NCBI GenBank assembly: GCA_028285305.1
Contig: JANQPV010000068.1
Span: 1 to 64,000, forward strand
Reading direction: 5' to 3'
From: Alphaproteobacteria bacterium
GTDB taxonomy: Bacteria; Pseudomonadota; Alphaproteobacteria; SMXP01
DNA: 64,000 nucleotides
A program made the position numbers and the translations under genes. The notes beneath the pieces were generated by a model, which saw only the letters and a program-made list of their open reading frames with translations, was not told where the DNA came from and ran no database searches. Below, piece by piece: positions 53,901 through 63,567 of the stretch (within the stretch, counting starts at the first letter, position 1; each line of letters opens with the position of its first letter).

Positions 53901-54992
53901 ATGGAACACGAAAAGCGTGTCCATTATTTAGACAATTTGCGCTCAATCGCCGTTATCGGGATCGTGCCATATCACGTCTTTCGGATCTTCGATTGGGGTC
54001 CGTACTATCTCAAGCTCGACTCCCTCACATCGATCGAAATTATCTCTCGCTTTTTGTTGACGTGGTATATGCCGCTGTTTTTCCTCGTGGCTGGCGCTTC
54101 AGTCGTCTACTCCTTACGCAAACGATCAACCTTTGATTTTTTCCGTGAGCGAACGTTAAGGCTCATGATCCCGTTTGTTCTCGGCATCAGCTTACTTATG
54201 CCGATCAACGGATATCTCGCCTATCAGCATGCGAATAATGTTGAATTGAGCTTCTTAGAGTACTTGCCGCTGTTTTTGGAGATTAAGAGTCTTACAGGAT
54301 ACGACGGACAGTTTTCTTTCGGCCATTACTGGTTTCTGGGCTACCTGGCGGGCTTCTGCCTCTCGGCTCCTTTCGTTCTTCAAAATGCAAGAAGAACTAC
54401 AATTGAGCCGATCCCATTCCTCTTGATCGTTACCGTGATCCTGATCGGAACGCGTTTGACATTGATGCCCTATCCAAATCCATTCAACTTTTTCGCATTC
54501 TTCCTTGTAGGTCTTTATATGTACGCGCGGCCGGGATTTGCGGACGAAATCTACAAGTTCCGAAACTGGTATTTGGGGATGGCCGTCTTTACCGGGGCGA
54601 TCTTTCAGTATGTGCGCCTAACCATGGGAGTAGAGAGCTTTTCCGGAATCTACTGGTTTGAAGTGGTCCGGGCGGTGAACGCTTGGCTGTGGGTGCTCGC
54701 TCTCTTGAGTTGGGGAAGTTTGCTGCTTAACGGTTCCGGACAGGCCTGGACTTGGGTGAGCCGCCACGGGCTGTGGATCTACTTTTTCCATCTGCCAATC
54801 GTCACCATCTTCGCTTACTTCCTATCGCCGCTCGTGAGCAATTCGTACATTCTCCTGCTTGCTGTGCTCTTTTTCGCTTACGTGTTTACGTTGCCCCTGG
54901 CTGTGTTGGCCCTTAGGGTCGAGATGCTGATTTCCGGGCGCTCGCGACTTCCGGCTCTAGCGTCGACGCATCACAAAACGGCTTCAGACTAA
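53901..54992 (+). CDS. Membrane-bound acyltransferase (acyltransferase family 3, OpgC/MdoC-like)
   Basis: A 363-residue membrane protein with about ten hydrophobic helices. The N-terminal segment YLDNLRSIAVIGIVPYHVFR holds the conserved R-x10-H pattern of family-3 acyltransferases (OafA, OpgC). The central GHYWFLGYLAGFC and C-terminal WIYFFHLPIV segments support the same assignment. Such enzymes transfer succinyl or acetyl groups to periplasmic or surface glycans. The ATG has GGGGTGGTGG upstream. Confidence 0.88.
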   Translation: MEHEKRVHYLDNLRSIAVIGIVPYHVFRIFDWGPYYLKLDSLTSIEIISRFLLTWYMPLFFLVAGASVVYSLRKRSTFDFFRERTLRLMIPFVLGISLLMPINGYLAYQHANNVELSFLEYLPLFLEIKSLTGYDGQFSFGHYWFLGYLAGFCLSAPFVLQNARRTTIEPIPFLLIVTVILIGTRLTLMPYPNPFNFFAFFLVGLYMYARPGFADEIYKFRNWYLGMAVFTGAIFQYVRLTMGVESFSGIYWFEVVRAVNAWLWVLALLSWGSLLLNGSGQAWTWVSRHGLWIYFFHLPIVTIFAYFLSPLVSNSYILLLAVLFFAYVFTLPLAVLALRVEMLISGRSRLPALASTHHKTASD

Positions 54993-55092
54993 GTCCGCTA
55001 GACGAGGTACAAATCGGCTAGAAGGCGCTCTTCGGTTGGGATGCGGCATAATGCCCTGTCACCTCGGCATCCTGCTGACTTAGATTCTTCCT

Positions 55093-55527
55093 ATGGGCCC
55101 TACGAACAATCAAGACGGTCTCGCGCGCGTCGTCCCTTCCCAGCTCCTCTATGTTTTCGACGGCGAATGCGCCATGTGTTCGCGCTTCGTGCAGTTTCTA
55201 GTGAAACGCGACACGCGACGGCAGTTTTGGCTCGCAACCGCGCAATCCAACGTCGGCCGCCAGTATTATTCAGCCTGCGGTCTCGATGCCGACGAGATGG
55301 AAACCGCCTTGCTTGTTGTGGGAGATCGCACCTTTACCCATTTGGACGTCTTTACTGAGTCGCTTGTCAGGTTGGGTTGGCCCTGGAAGGCGGCCATCGT
55401 GCTGCGTTTGATTCCCAGGCCTCTCGCGAACTGGCTCTATCGCCGAGTTGCAAACAATCGCAAACGGCTAAATGGCGCCATTTGCCTCGTTCCCGATGAG
55501 CATATCAAGGCTCGTCTCCTTGACTGA
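55093..55527 (+). CDS. DCC family thiol-disulfide oxidoreductase-like protein
   Basis: A 144-residue protein of the DUF393 (DCC) family. The signature FDGECAMCSRFVQFLVKRD has the DGxCxxC motif, and YRRVANNR-KRLNG closes the domain. Family members are predicted thioredoxin-like oxidoreductases of unknown partners. Its 3' end overlaps the start of the next gene by 32 bases if that gene begins at 55496. Confidence 0.88.
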   Translation: MGPTNNQDGLARVVPSQLLYVFDGECAMCSRFVQFLVKRDTRRQFWLATAQSNVGRQYYSACGLDADEMETALLVVGDRTFTHLDVFTESLVRLGWPWKAAIVLRLIPRPLANWLYRRVANNRKRLNGAICLVPDEHIKARLLD

Positions 55528-57187
55528 TCGCGTCCTCGTGGTCGGGGGTTATGGAGTTTTCGGTGGCCGCCTGGCAGCCCAACTTCTCAGAGACAAAACT
55601 CTTGATGTCATCATTGCAGGCCGGAGCTCGGTAAAGGCCGAGGCCTTTTGCGCACGCCACGGGGGTCGCCCTGCCGTTTTCGATATTCGTGCACCCAACC
55701 TCAGTGAGGAGATTAAACGTTTTGCGCCTAAGGTGGTCGTGGATGCGGCGGGTCCTTTTCAATCCTACGAAGACGCGCCTTATCGCCTGCCTAAAGCTTG
55801 CATTGAAGCGGGCGCCCATTACCTGGACTTATCGGACGACGCTACCTTTACGAGGAATATCGACTCTCTCGATGGAGCTGCGAAAGCGAAAGCCCTCGCC
55901 GTTCTTTCGGGCGCATCGAGCGTCCCTGCCCTTTCGTCCGCCGTGGTGGACCACTTGTCGCCGGACCTGTCGTGCGTCCACCTCATTGAAAGCGTTATTC
56001 TGCCTGGAAACCGAGCCCCGAGAGGCGCCTCGCTTGTGCGCGCCATCTTCAAACAGGCGGGCCGCCCCATTTCGTTCATGCAGGGGAGCGAATGGATGAC
56101 TGCGCCTGGCTGGGGGAAGCTCAAGTCTTTTGACATTGAGATGCCCGGTCACGACCCGCTCAGAGCTAGACTGGGCTCATTCATTACATCGCCCGATCTG
56201 CATCTCTTTCCGTCCCGGTACAGAGCGCATTCAGTGCTTTTTCGAGCAGGCCTCGAACTCAAGCTTCTGCATCTGGGATTATATGTGCTCAGTCTGCCAG
56301 TTCGGCTTGGATTTCCGCGCTCTCTTCTCTTTCTTGCCGATCCACTACGTTGGATTGCAGACCGGCTGGAAAGGCTGGGTACGGACCGGGGAGGAATGAT
56401 CGTCAAAGTCGCGGGCATAACCAAAGACGGAACCACCGTCGAACGGCGCTGGCAATTGATCGCGGAAGCGGGCGACGGGCCCAACATTCCTGCACTTCCC
56501 GCCGCACTCATGACACGAAAATTGCTCGCGGGCGGCGTTCCAACTGGGGCTCGGCCTTGTCTAGGAGAATTCACGTTGGCGGAAGCGGAAGCTGCTTTGT
56601 CCCGCTTCGACATCGCCACCCACATAGACACAACCGAGATTCGACCCGTCTTCCAACAGGTTTTGGGCGCAAACTTTGGCGAGCTGCCGCGGCCTCTTCA
56701 AGACCTTCATACGGTTTTACACCGCCGCGTATGGCGAGGCGAAGCGCACATAGAACGTGGTAAGACTGTTCTCTCACGCATTGCCGCCTTTATCGGCGGC
56801 TTTCCCCCCGCGGGATCCAATGTGCCGGTGAAAGTAACGATGGAGCGTACACAGACAGGTGAGAAATGGATCCGAGCTTTCGGGTCTCGATCCTTCACAT
56901 CGTTTTTGCGCGCGCCAAGAACCGGCGACCCGCGCGTACTCTTGGAAAGGTTCGGCGCCTTCACGTTCGCAATTGGGCTCGCCCATACGAGCGGAACTCT
57001 CCAGTTTCCAGTTGAACGGGCCTGGTTCTTGGGGCTCCCCGTCCCCAAATTCCTTTTACCCAAGAGCCGGACCTCCGAATCCGTAGACGAACGCGGGCGC
57101 TGCCGATTCGATGTAGAAATCAGCCTATCTTTTGGCGGATTGATCGTGCGCTACCAAGGATGGCTTGAACCGGTCCTCCCCGATTGA
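55496..57187 (+). CDS. Saccharopine dehydrogenase-like NAD(P)-binding protein with DUF4166 domain
   Basis: A 563-residue two-domain protein. The N-terminal Rossmann domain begins RVLVVGGYGVFGGRLA (glycine motif) and resembles saccharopine dehydrogenase/trans-acting reductases. The C-terminal domain (from about residue 380) matches the DUF4166 pattern: FQQVLGANFGELPRPLQDLH, ERGKTVLSRIAAFIGGFP and GEKWIRAFGSRSF. The start may be ATG at 55496 or TTG at 55520 overlapping the DCC stop; both give coupling with the DCC gene. Function unknown, and a redox role with the DCC partner is inference. Confidence 0.88.
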   Translation: MSISRLVSLTDRVLVVGGYGVFGGRLAAQLLRDKTLDVIIAGRSSVKAEAFCARHGGRPAVFDIRAPNLSEEIKRFAPKVVVDAAGPFQSYEDAPYRLPKACIEAGAHYLDLSDDATFTRNIDSLDGAAKAKALAVLSGASSVPALSSAVVDHLSPDLSCVHLIESVILPGNRAPRGASLVRAIFKQAGRPISFMQGSEWMTAPGWGKLKSFDIEMPGHDPLRARLGSFITSPDLHLFPSRYRAHSVLFRAGLELKLLHLGLYVLSLPVRLGFPRSLLFLADPLRWIADRLERLGTDRGGMIVKVAGITKDGTTVERRWQLIAEAGDGPNIPALPAALMTRKLLAGGVPTGARPCLGEFTLAEAEAALSRFDIATHIDTTEIRPVFQQVLGANFGELPRPLQDLHTVLHRRVWRGEAHIERGKTVLSRIAAFIGGFPPAGSNVPVKVTMERTQTGEKWIRAFGSRSFTSFLRAPRTGDPRVLLERFGAFTFAIGLAHTSGTLQFPVERAWFLGLPVPKFLLPKSRTSESVDERGRCRFDVEISLSFGGLIVRYQGWLEPVLPD

Positions 57188-57233
57188 GACTGCAGCCTCC
57201 ATTCCAACGCGGAAGGAACCTCGTTCGGTCCTC

Positions 57234-57914
57234 TTACCAAGGATGGATGTCCCCATTCCACTTGTAGAAGTGACCGGAGTTTTCTTTGGACATGCCCGCC
57301 ACAACATTGCGAATCCCTGAGGCGCTTTCTTGCGGTGTTATTTCCGCATTCGGGCCGCCCATGTCTGTTTGCACATAGCCTGGATGCATGAGGGAGACGG
57401 AAATGGGTTGATCCTTCCAGTCCATCGCGATGATTTGGCCCACCTTGTTCACCGCGGCCTTGGTCGTGGAATAGATGTACATGCCTCCCATGGGCCACGT
57501 GGACGCGCCCAATTGGCTGGTCAAGATCATAAACTTTCCGTCGCCGGACTGAACGAGGTGCGGCTTAAATGCGCGCGCCACCATCAACGGGCCAATCGTG
57601 TTCACATCAATCGCCTTATGCCATTCGGCGATGTCCACGTCGTCAATACCTTGCTTCATCCCACCGGTGACACCGGCAACAACAATCACGATGTCGATTG
57701 CGCCATCGATTCTCTTGGCTGCCGCTTCGACGGATCCGGGTTCGCCGACATCCATCTGTTCAATGGTCACGTTGGCGAGACTGGCATCTTCCAAAAGCTT
57801 AGCCGCATCGGTGTCGCGCACGCAGGCGACGACGTCGTCGCCGTTCGCAGAATACTGTTTTGCCAATTCCAGACCAATGCCGCGACTTGCTCCGGCGATG
57901 AGTACTCTAGCCAT
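57234..57914 (-). CDS. SDR family oxidoreductase
   Basis: A 226-residue short-chain dehydrogenase. The cofactor motif GASRGIG is near residue 7, the VVAGVTGG segment (NAG-like) mid-protein, Ser in LTSQLGAS and the catalytic YSTTK pair near residue 150. The C-terminus is short. The ATG at 57914 is preferred because AGGAGGAG precedes it; the open frame has 13 more upstream residues. Divergent from the sulfotransferase gene. Substrate unknown. Confidence 0.9.
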   Translation of the reverse strand: MARVLIAGASRGIGLELAKQYSANGDDVVACVRDTDAAKLLEDASLANVTIEQMDVGEPGSVEAAAKRIDGAIDIVIVVAGVTGGMKQGIDDVDIAEWHKAIDVNTIGPLMVARAFKPHLVQSGDGKFMILTSQLGASTWPMGGMYIYSTTKAAVNKVGQIIAMDWKDQPISVSLMHPGYVQTDMGGPNAEITPQESASGIRNVVAGMSKENSGHFYKWNGDIHPW

Positions 57915-58014
57915 GAAAACTCCTCCTGAATGGATTTTTCTTAGGTATGGCATGTTGCGTAAAGGGATGCCAGACCTCTAAAAGGATAGTCCTCCACAAA
58001 AAGAAGGATGGCAG

Positions 58015-58647
58015 ATGACCCTGGAAGTCATTGGGGCCGGATTCGGACGCACCGGCACACTCTCTCTTAAGTTCGCTCTTGAGAAATTGGGATTCGACAA
58101 ATGCTATCATATGATGGAGCTTTCCGAGCACCCTCAGCATGCGGACGTCTGGGCCAAAGCGGATGCGGGCGAAAGCATCGATTGGGATAGCCTCTTCGCA
58201 GGTTACAAGGCTGCCGTCGATTGGCCGTCATGTAACTTTTGGCGCCAGCAAATGGCGCACTTTCCGGAGGCCAAAGTCCTTCTGTCGCTGCGTGACCCTG
58301 ATGGTTGGTATGAGAGCGTCATGAACACCATATATCCGAGCACTTTGAAAGCCATGGAGTCTGACGACCCGACGGGTCAGGCGTTCGGAAAGTGGGCGAA
58401 CGCTATCATCTGGGAGCGGGTGTTCGAGGGGCGGATGGAAGACAAGGCACACGCTATCGAGGTCTTCAATCGTCACAACGAGACCGTCAAGAGCGAAGTC
58501 CCGCCTGAAAGACTGCTTGTCTTTGAAGCGAAAGAGGGCTGGGAGCCGCTTTGCGCGTTTCTCGGTGTTCCGGTCCCGGACGAAGACTATCCGAGGAGCA
58601 ACACCACAGAGGACTTCAAGAAGAATAGGGGCCTGCCGGACAGCTGA
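58015..58647 (+). CDS. Sulfotransferase family protein
   Basis: A 210-residue PAPS-dependent sulfotransferase-like protein. The 5'-phosphosulfate-binding P-loop region reads GAGFGRTGTLSLKFALEKLG at residues 7-26, and the 3'-phosphate segment is VLLSLRDPDGWYESV with the conserved Arg near residue 100. Similar short bacterial proteins are of the Sulfotransfer_4 type and act on small acceptors of unknown identity. The MFS-GNAT gene starts 4 bp after its stop, so they form an operon. Confidence 0.87.
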   Translation: MTLEVIGAGFGRTGTLSLKFALEKLGFDKCYHMMELSEHPQHADVWAKADAGESIDWDSLFAGYKAAVDWPSCNFWRQQMAHFPEAKVLLSLRDPDGWYESVMNTIYPSTLKAMESDDPTGQAFGKWANAIIWERVFEGRMEDKAHAIEVFNRHNETVKSEVPPERLLVFEAKEGWEPLCAFLGVPVPDEDYPRSNTTEDFKKNRGLPDS

Positions 58648-58651
58648 GACC

Positions 58652-60430
58652 GTGAACGCCAATACAACACATGCTGACGGCTCCGCGTCTGAACAGCACC
58701 AATTTCTGCGCGGAAACTATTTTGCTATGCTTGCCCACGGACTCTTGGGGCAAACCGGTTTCCGCCTTATCATGGCGCCGACCTTTGTGCCCGCCTACAT
58801 TTTTGTGCTGTCGGGCTCCGAGCTTGTCGTTGGGGTTGCGCTAGCTGCGCAACATCTAGGGGCCGCGCTGTCCTCCATGCCGGGAGGCACCCTTCTTGAG
58901 AGTCGTCGCCGGGTCCTGCCCGTCCTCTTTCTCATGGGCGGATTGATGCGCTCCCAGATCCTGGTCATTGCGCTTGCCGGTTTGTGGCTCAGCCCGTCGC
59001 TTTCCCTTGCCGTCACGTGCCTGGCGCTTTTCCTATTTGGCCTGTTTGCCGGAATGCAGGGCGTTACATTTCAAACCATCCTGGGAAAGATCATCCCCGT
59101 CGAAGTGCGCGGCGGATTAACCGGTTTTCGTAACGCGACGGCGGGACTGGTTTCCGCGGCGGTCGCCTTTACCGGAGGAGCCTACTTCATCGAGGCCAAC
59201 ACATGGGGCAATGGCTATGCGGTGACGTTCTTAGTGGCGTTCACGCTCACGATGCTGGGGATGATGACCCTCATTTTTGTGCGCGAGCCAACGGATGTGC
59301 CTGTGCGGGCGACCGCCGGTTTCCGCGAGCGTATGCGCGAAATGCCGGCCCTCTTGCGCAGTGACAGCGCCTATACCGCCTTTGTGATTGCCCGCTCGGT
59401 CGCCGCTATCGGCGTGATGGCCGTTCCGTATTATGTAATTTTCGCCGGCGAGCGAGTCGGGCTGACCGGGGAGACGGTCGGCATCTTGTCGGTCGCGTTC
59501 CTATTGGCGGCCACGGTGAGCGATCTGCTTTGGGGGCTGATGGCGGACCGGACGGGCAATCGGCTCGTCTTTGCCACCTCTGTGGGTCTATGGGCGGCAG
59601 CGACCATTTCACTCCTTTTTGTGCCTCCAACAACGTTTTGGATGATTGTCGTGTTCGCCGCGGTCGGCACCGGCATGGGCGGCTATCAGATTGGGTCGAT
59701 CAACTTGATCCTGGAGTTCGGCGATCAAGAAGACCGGCCCATGCGGATTGCCATGGCCAACACGGCCCACTCTTTGGTCTATGCCCTCGCCCCGCTATTG
59801 GGCGGCCTCCTCACTCTTGTCGTGTCTCATCCGACGATCTTTGTTCTTGCGAGTCTGGCCCAACTGATCAGCCTCGGCATTATCCTGTTTCTCGTTGATG
59901 AGCCGCGCTACCGGGACAGCTACCGCGCGATTGAAGATGCAGAAGGCGCTCCCTTTCGCGATGTCACGGCGGCTCTGCGGATTGAGCCGTTGCGTCCCAA
60001 TGTCGAGGCAATCGAGGCCTTGCGAAGAACTGCCACAAAGGAAGGCTTTACCTTTCTTGACCGTCTCGTTGACCATTGGAACAGTGGCCAGCATGGGTTC
60101 GGCCACCCCGGCGAGAAGCTCATCGGCGGCTATGACGGTTCGACGCTCGTCGCTTTAGGTTGCCTGACTCAAGATCCGCAGAGCGAGGACCAACGGGCTG
60201 GCCGTATTCGGCACTTCTATGTTTTACCGAATTACCGCCGCCACGGGGTCGGCCGGGAGATTATCACCGACTTGATCGAGAATGCCGATCAGCATTTCGA
60301 TGTGGTTCGTTTGGCTACTGAGAAAGAAGGACCGGCGAGATTCCTGGAGACGCTGGGCTTTGTTGGCTCAAACCACATTGGGGCCACACATGAGATCGTG
60401 TTTGGCGGAAGTGCCATGCGAAACGCCTAA
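58652..60430 (+). CDS. MFS transporter fused to a C-terminal GNAT domain
   Basis: A 592-residue fusion. The first about 430 residues are a 12-helix major facilitator with the inter-helix segment WGLMADRTGNRLV (a motif-A-like G-x3-DR-x-G). The last about 150 residues form a GNAT acetyltransferase domain with GCLTQDP, RIRHFYVLPNYRRHGVGREIITDLI (acetyl-CoA motif A, R-x-x-G-x-G) and RFLETLGFVGSN. The GTG at 58652 is chosen: it begins directly after the sulfotransferase gene, and the earlier open frame is a shadow of that gene. It may export a compound that the GNAT half modifies; unproven. Confidence 0.87.
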   Translation: MNANTTHADGSASEQHQFLRGNYFAMLAHGLLGQTGFRLIMAPTFVPAYIFVLSGSELVVGVALAAQHLGAALSSMPGGTLLESRRRVLPVLFLMGGLMRSQILVIALAGLWLSPSLSLAVTCLALFLFGLFAGMQGVTFQTILGKIIPVEVRGGLTGFRNATAGLVSAAVAFTGGAYFIEANTWGNGYAVTFLVAFTLTMLGMMTLIFVREPTDVPVRATAGFRERMREMPALLRSDSAYTAFVIARSVAAIGVMAVPYYVIFAGERVGLTGETVGILSVAFLLAATVSDLLWGLMADRTGNRLVFATSVGLWAAATISLLFVPPTTFWMIVVFAAVGTGMGGYQIGSINLILEFGDQEDRPMRIAMANTAHSLVYALAPLLGGLLTLVVSHPTIFVLASLAQLISLGIILFLVDEPRYRDSYRAIEDAEGAPFRDVTAALRIEPLRPNVEAIEALRRTATKEGFTFLDRLVDHWNSGQHGFGHPGEKLIGGYDGSTLVALGCLTQDPQSEDQRAGRIRHFYVLPNYRRHGVGREIITDLIENADQHFDVVRLATEKEGPARFLETLGFVGSNHIGATHEIVFGGSAMRNA

Positions 60431-60462
60431 TCCGGCAACCAGGAGATTCTGCCAGCTCACTT

Positions 60463-61350
60463 CTAAAATGACTTCTTTGCCAGGTTATCGAGCGCAGACG
60501 TTTCAAGCTGACCTTCTAGGCCGAGAGCGACAATCTGATTCTCCCCTATTGTGTCGTCGTGGTGAACGGTGATTGCATGCCGTCGGCCGACGACCTGAAG
60601 CTCGATCACGCCGCCGCCCTGTGCTTTGAGAAGGCCTTTGGAGCGGATGATTTCAGCTCCAAGACTATCTGCGAATTCCTTCACCTGTTCCTCTGTGACT
60701 GCGCTTGATGACCGAAAGCTCCAACTTTGAAAGCGGGCGTGGCCGCTGTCCTCTTCCGGCTTGCTCTTCTGGGAGACCGTCACACTCGTCACCAGATCAA
60801 TGGGAATTTGACACTTCACAGTCTTTACAACGGGACACGCGGGCACGATCTCGGAAATCCAGTTGTGTACCGTCTTGATTTGTTCAGGGGTGCACAAATC
60901 GGCCTTGTTCAAGAGAATTAGGTCCGCGGCCTGAAGCTGCCGGCGGACCGTTGCGCCAACATATTTGTCGGCAGCCTGTTTCTTCACGGTCTCCGCATCA
61001 GCGACCACAAGTACACCCGCCAGACGAAGTCCGTGTCCGTGGCCGTATTGGGCCAGTCTGTGAACATCTGCCACACCGCTTGCTTCGACGACAATGTGGT
61101 CAGGGTCTTGTCCTTGGAGTTGCTCAAGGGCGTCTGCAAACCCGTTGCTGAGCGTGCAACATACACAGCCATTGGCGAGATTGATTTGCGAGTCGGTTTG
61201 CGAAGTAATCAATCGCGCATCGATATTGATCTCGCCAAAGTCGTTGATCAAAAGCGCAATGCGCTGGCCTTTGTTGTGGCGCAAGAGGTGGTTGAGCAAT
61301 GTCGTTTTGCCCGCCCCCAAATAGCCGCCCAGGACGGTGAAGTCGATCAT
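60463..61350 (-). CDS. CobW/COG0523 family G3E GTPase (metallochaperone type)
   Basis: A 295-residue GTPase. The Walker A motif GYLGAGKTT is at residues 9-17, the metal-binding CxCC motif in NGCVCCTL at 60-67, switch ASGVADV, NKAD-type base motif LNKADLC near 147 and a C-terminal CobW domain with GGGVIELQVVG. The family delivers Zn or other metals to client enzymes. Its start ATG overlaps the amidohydrolase stop by four bases, so the amidohydrolase is a plausible client. Confidence 0.9.
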   Translation of the reverse strand: MIDFTVLGGYLGAGKTTLLNHLLRHNKGQRIALLINDFGEINIDARLITSQTDSQINLANGCVCCTLSNGFADALEQLQGQDPDHIVVEASGVADVHRLAQYGHGHGLRLAGVLVVADAETVKKQAADKYVGATVRRQLQAADLILLNKADLCTPEQIKTVHNWISEIVPACPVVKTVKCQIPIDLVTSVTVSQKSKPEEDSGHARFQSWSFRSSSAVTEEQVKEFADSLGAEIIRSKGLLKAQGGGVIELQVVGRRHAITVHHDDTIGENQIVALGLEGQLETSALDNLAKKSF

Positions 61351-63005
61351 TGGGGCCGGGCCGCTGGAAATGTCTTGCCGGAGAGGACGGTCCCCCAGAC
61401 ACCAATGTCGCGGATAGACATCGGGTCAACCATGAGCGGATCTTCTCCCAGCACCGCGAAGTCGGCCTTTTTGCCTGCCTCTAGGGAACCGATCTCATCG
61501 TCCATATGGAGCTGGTAGGCTGCCGAAGTTGTTACTGCGCGCAACGCCTCATATGGGCTGATTTTTTCGACTTCTCCCAGCACTCTGCCGCTTGGCGTCA
61601 TCCGGTTCACTGCGCACCACATCGTGTGGAGGGAACCAAGCGGCGTGACGCCAGCGTCCGAGTGGACTGAGAAAGAGACCCCCTCCCGCAAAGCCGAGGC
61701 ACACGGCTCCAACGAGTTCGCCCTCTCCGGCCCCACCGTCATCTCATAGTGCTGATCGCCCCAGTACCAAATATGATTTGAGAAAAAGTTCGCACACAAT
61801 CCCAGTTTGGACATTTTCCGCAGTTGCGCTTGTGTGGTGAGTTGAGCATGGGTGATCGTGTGGCGGTGGTCGAGCCAAGGATCTATACGGAGAACTTTTT
61901 CGATGGTTTCGATGGCAAGGTCTTGTGTAAGGTTCCCGTTGCAATGCATGTGAACATTGAGACCCGCCTTGTGAAAGGGCAGGATCCAATCGACGAACTG
62001 ATCCGGCACCGTCAAAAGCTGGCCGTGATCTTCACCCGAATAATATCCCGGTTCTTTGACCAGAGCACTGAACCCCTGGATTGAGCCGTCAAGGATAAAC
62101 TTGACGCCGGGAAAGCGCAGTTTCTCCGTCTCGTGCTCGCGCAATGCCACAAACTGACGTGCCACTTCGTCGAAAGCGGCCGAGGCGCCCGGCATTGCCG
62201 GGATATTGTACTGGGCGACTCGCATGGGAAACTCATCGCGCCCGGTCACATCCAGCCATTGGTCTAGCTGCGTGGGCGCTAAGATCGAGGCGCCTGCCAG
62301 ATCTGTGCACGTTGTGATGCCCGTGTTGCACGCCAAGGCACCGAAATCGAGAAGGGCTTGCTCTTTTGTACTCGAGCCATGAACGATCCGCATGCCGGTC
62401 CTGCACAATTCCATGGCGGGCGGTTCACGCAACTCTCCGTCCAGTTCACCATCTTCGTCGCGGCCCAAGCCTTCGACGTGCATATCCTTCGTCACATTGT
62501 TGGCGGCGAGCATTGCGGTATTGACCGTCGCCAGATGGCCGCTGGCGTGATAGAGGAGAATAGGTCGGGACGTGGACACTTGGTCCAAATGATACCGCGT
62601 CAATCGGGGCTGGTCTGGAAAATAGATGGGGTCAAAGCCGACCGCCACCAGAGGCTCCTCCGGATCGGAGAGTTTGGCGTCTTCCGACTTGAGCGCGTTG
62701 ATGAGTTGATCGTAGCTCTTGATGCCGGGCGCCGTTGACCCATCCGCCAGCTGACGATCGAAAAAGCCGAGATAGGGCAACAGCATCATGCCGCCCGCCA
62801 TGATATGAGCGTGGGCCTCAACAAAGCCGGGAACGATGATGTGCTCTTTGAAGGTGGGATCGAGCTCGTAAGCGCCCCACCCGGCGACCTCCTCCAACGA
62901 TCCGACGCCCAAGATCATGCCATTGCGAACGGCGATGTGGGTGCCCTCGGGATTTGCTGGGTTCATTGTGATGATCTTTCGCGCCTCGAAAATCTTTATG
63001 GTCAT
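61347..63005 (-). CDS. Amidohydrolase, YtcJ-like
   Basis: A 552-residue metal-dependent amidohydrolase. The first metal motif GFVEAHAHIMAGG is near residue 58 (His-x-His), further metal His residues lie in NVHMHCNGN and ITHAQLTT, and the C-terminal SVHSDAGVTPLGSLHTMW contains the Asp motif. N- and C-terminal composite beta-sandwich segments (FEARKIITMNP; GKKADFAVLGEDPL) are typical. Substrate unknown (N-acyl amide or ester hydrolase likely). It overlaps the CobW-type GTPase gene by four bases. Confidence 0.9.
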   Translation of the reverse strand: MTIKIFEARKIITMNPANPEGTHIAVRNGMILGVGSLEEVAGWGAYELDPTFKEHIIVPGFVEAHAHIMAGGMMLLPYLGFFDRQLADGSTAPGIKSYDQLINALKSEDAKLSDPEEPLVAVGFDPIYFPDQPRLTRYHLDQVSTSRPILLYHASGHLATVNTAMLAANNVTKDMHVEGLGRDEDGELDGELREPPAMELCRTGMRIVHGSSTKEQALLDFGALACNTGITTCTDLAGASILAPTQLDQWLDVTGRDEFPMRVAQYNIPAMPGASAAFDEVARQFVALREHETEKLRFPGVKFILDGSIQGFSALVKEPGYYSGEDHGQLLTVPDQFVDWILPFHKAGLNVHMHCNGNLTQDLAIETIEKVLRIDPWLDHRHTITHAQLTTQAQLRKMSKLGLCANFFSNHIWYWGDQHYEMTVGPERANSLEPCASALREGVSFSVHSDAGVTPLGSLHTMWCAVNRMTPSGRVLGEVEKISPYEALRAVTTSAAYQLHMDDEIGSLEAGKKADFAVLGEDPLMVDPMSIRDIGVWGTVLSGKTFPAARPQ

Positions 63006-63133
63006 GCTCGCTGCCTACCCATCTCGTATTTTGTAAAGCAAAGCATATTCAGCGGCGAGAAGCGACGTTGATTGACTTCAATCCTGCACCATGATCGAAC
63101 ACGAGCGCTGCGACTTGACTATGGAGGCGATAC

Positions 63134-63553
63134 GTGGATTGGAAGACTCTCAACGATAAGGTCATTGCGGAATTTCGCGCGAACGGGGGCAAAGTTGCCC
63201 AGTTTGGAGACTTGCCCGTGGTGATCCTCCACACCATCGGCACCAAAACAGGTAAGATCAGAGAGATTCCTTTGGTGCTGATCGTTGAAGAGGACGGCGA
63301 GATGCTCCTGTTCGGCTCGGCCGCCGGATCTTCAAGCCATCCCCAATGGGTCCATAGCCTGCGCGCATACCCAGAGATCGATGTGGAGTTGGGTACGGAG
63401 ACGTTCCGTGCCCGCATTTCCGAATGGCCAGAGGACAAGGCTCGCGCGCGCGTGGCAAAACAAGCAGAGCGTTCGGAGCAATTCGCCGGCTATATCGAGT
63501 CCGCCGCGCCGCGGGAGATACCTGTTTTTACCGTTGAACGGATTCCCTCGTGA
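63134..63553 (+). CDS. DDN-like nitroreductase/quinone reductase family protein (second copy)
   Basis: A 139-residue split-barrel protein of the deazaflavin-dependent nitroreductase family, similar in motif order to the one at 11731. Family segments are LHTIGTKTGKIREIPLVLI (TGxKTG-type), LLFGSAAGSSSHPQWVHSLRAYP and ELGTETFRARI. The start is GTG at 63134 with GGAGG seven bases upstream. It converges with the amidase gene. Cofactor (F420 or FMN) cannot be determined. Confidence 0.85.
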   Translation: MDWKTLNDKVIAEFRANGGKVAQFGDLPVVILHTIGTKTGKIREIPLVLIVEEDGEMLLFGSAAGSSSHPQWVHSLRAYPEIDVELGTETFRARISEWPEDKARARVAKQAERSEQFAGYIESAAPREIPVFTVERIPS

Positions 63554-63567
63554 CTTGAGGCATTCCC

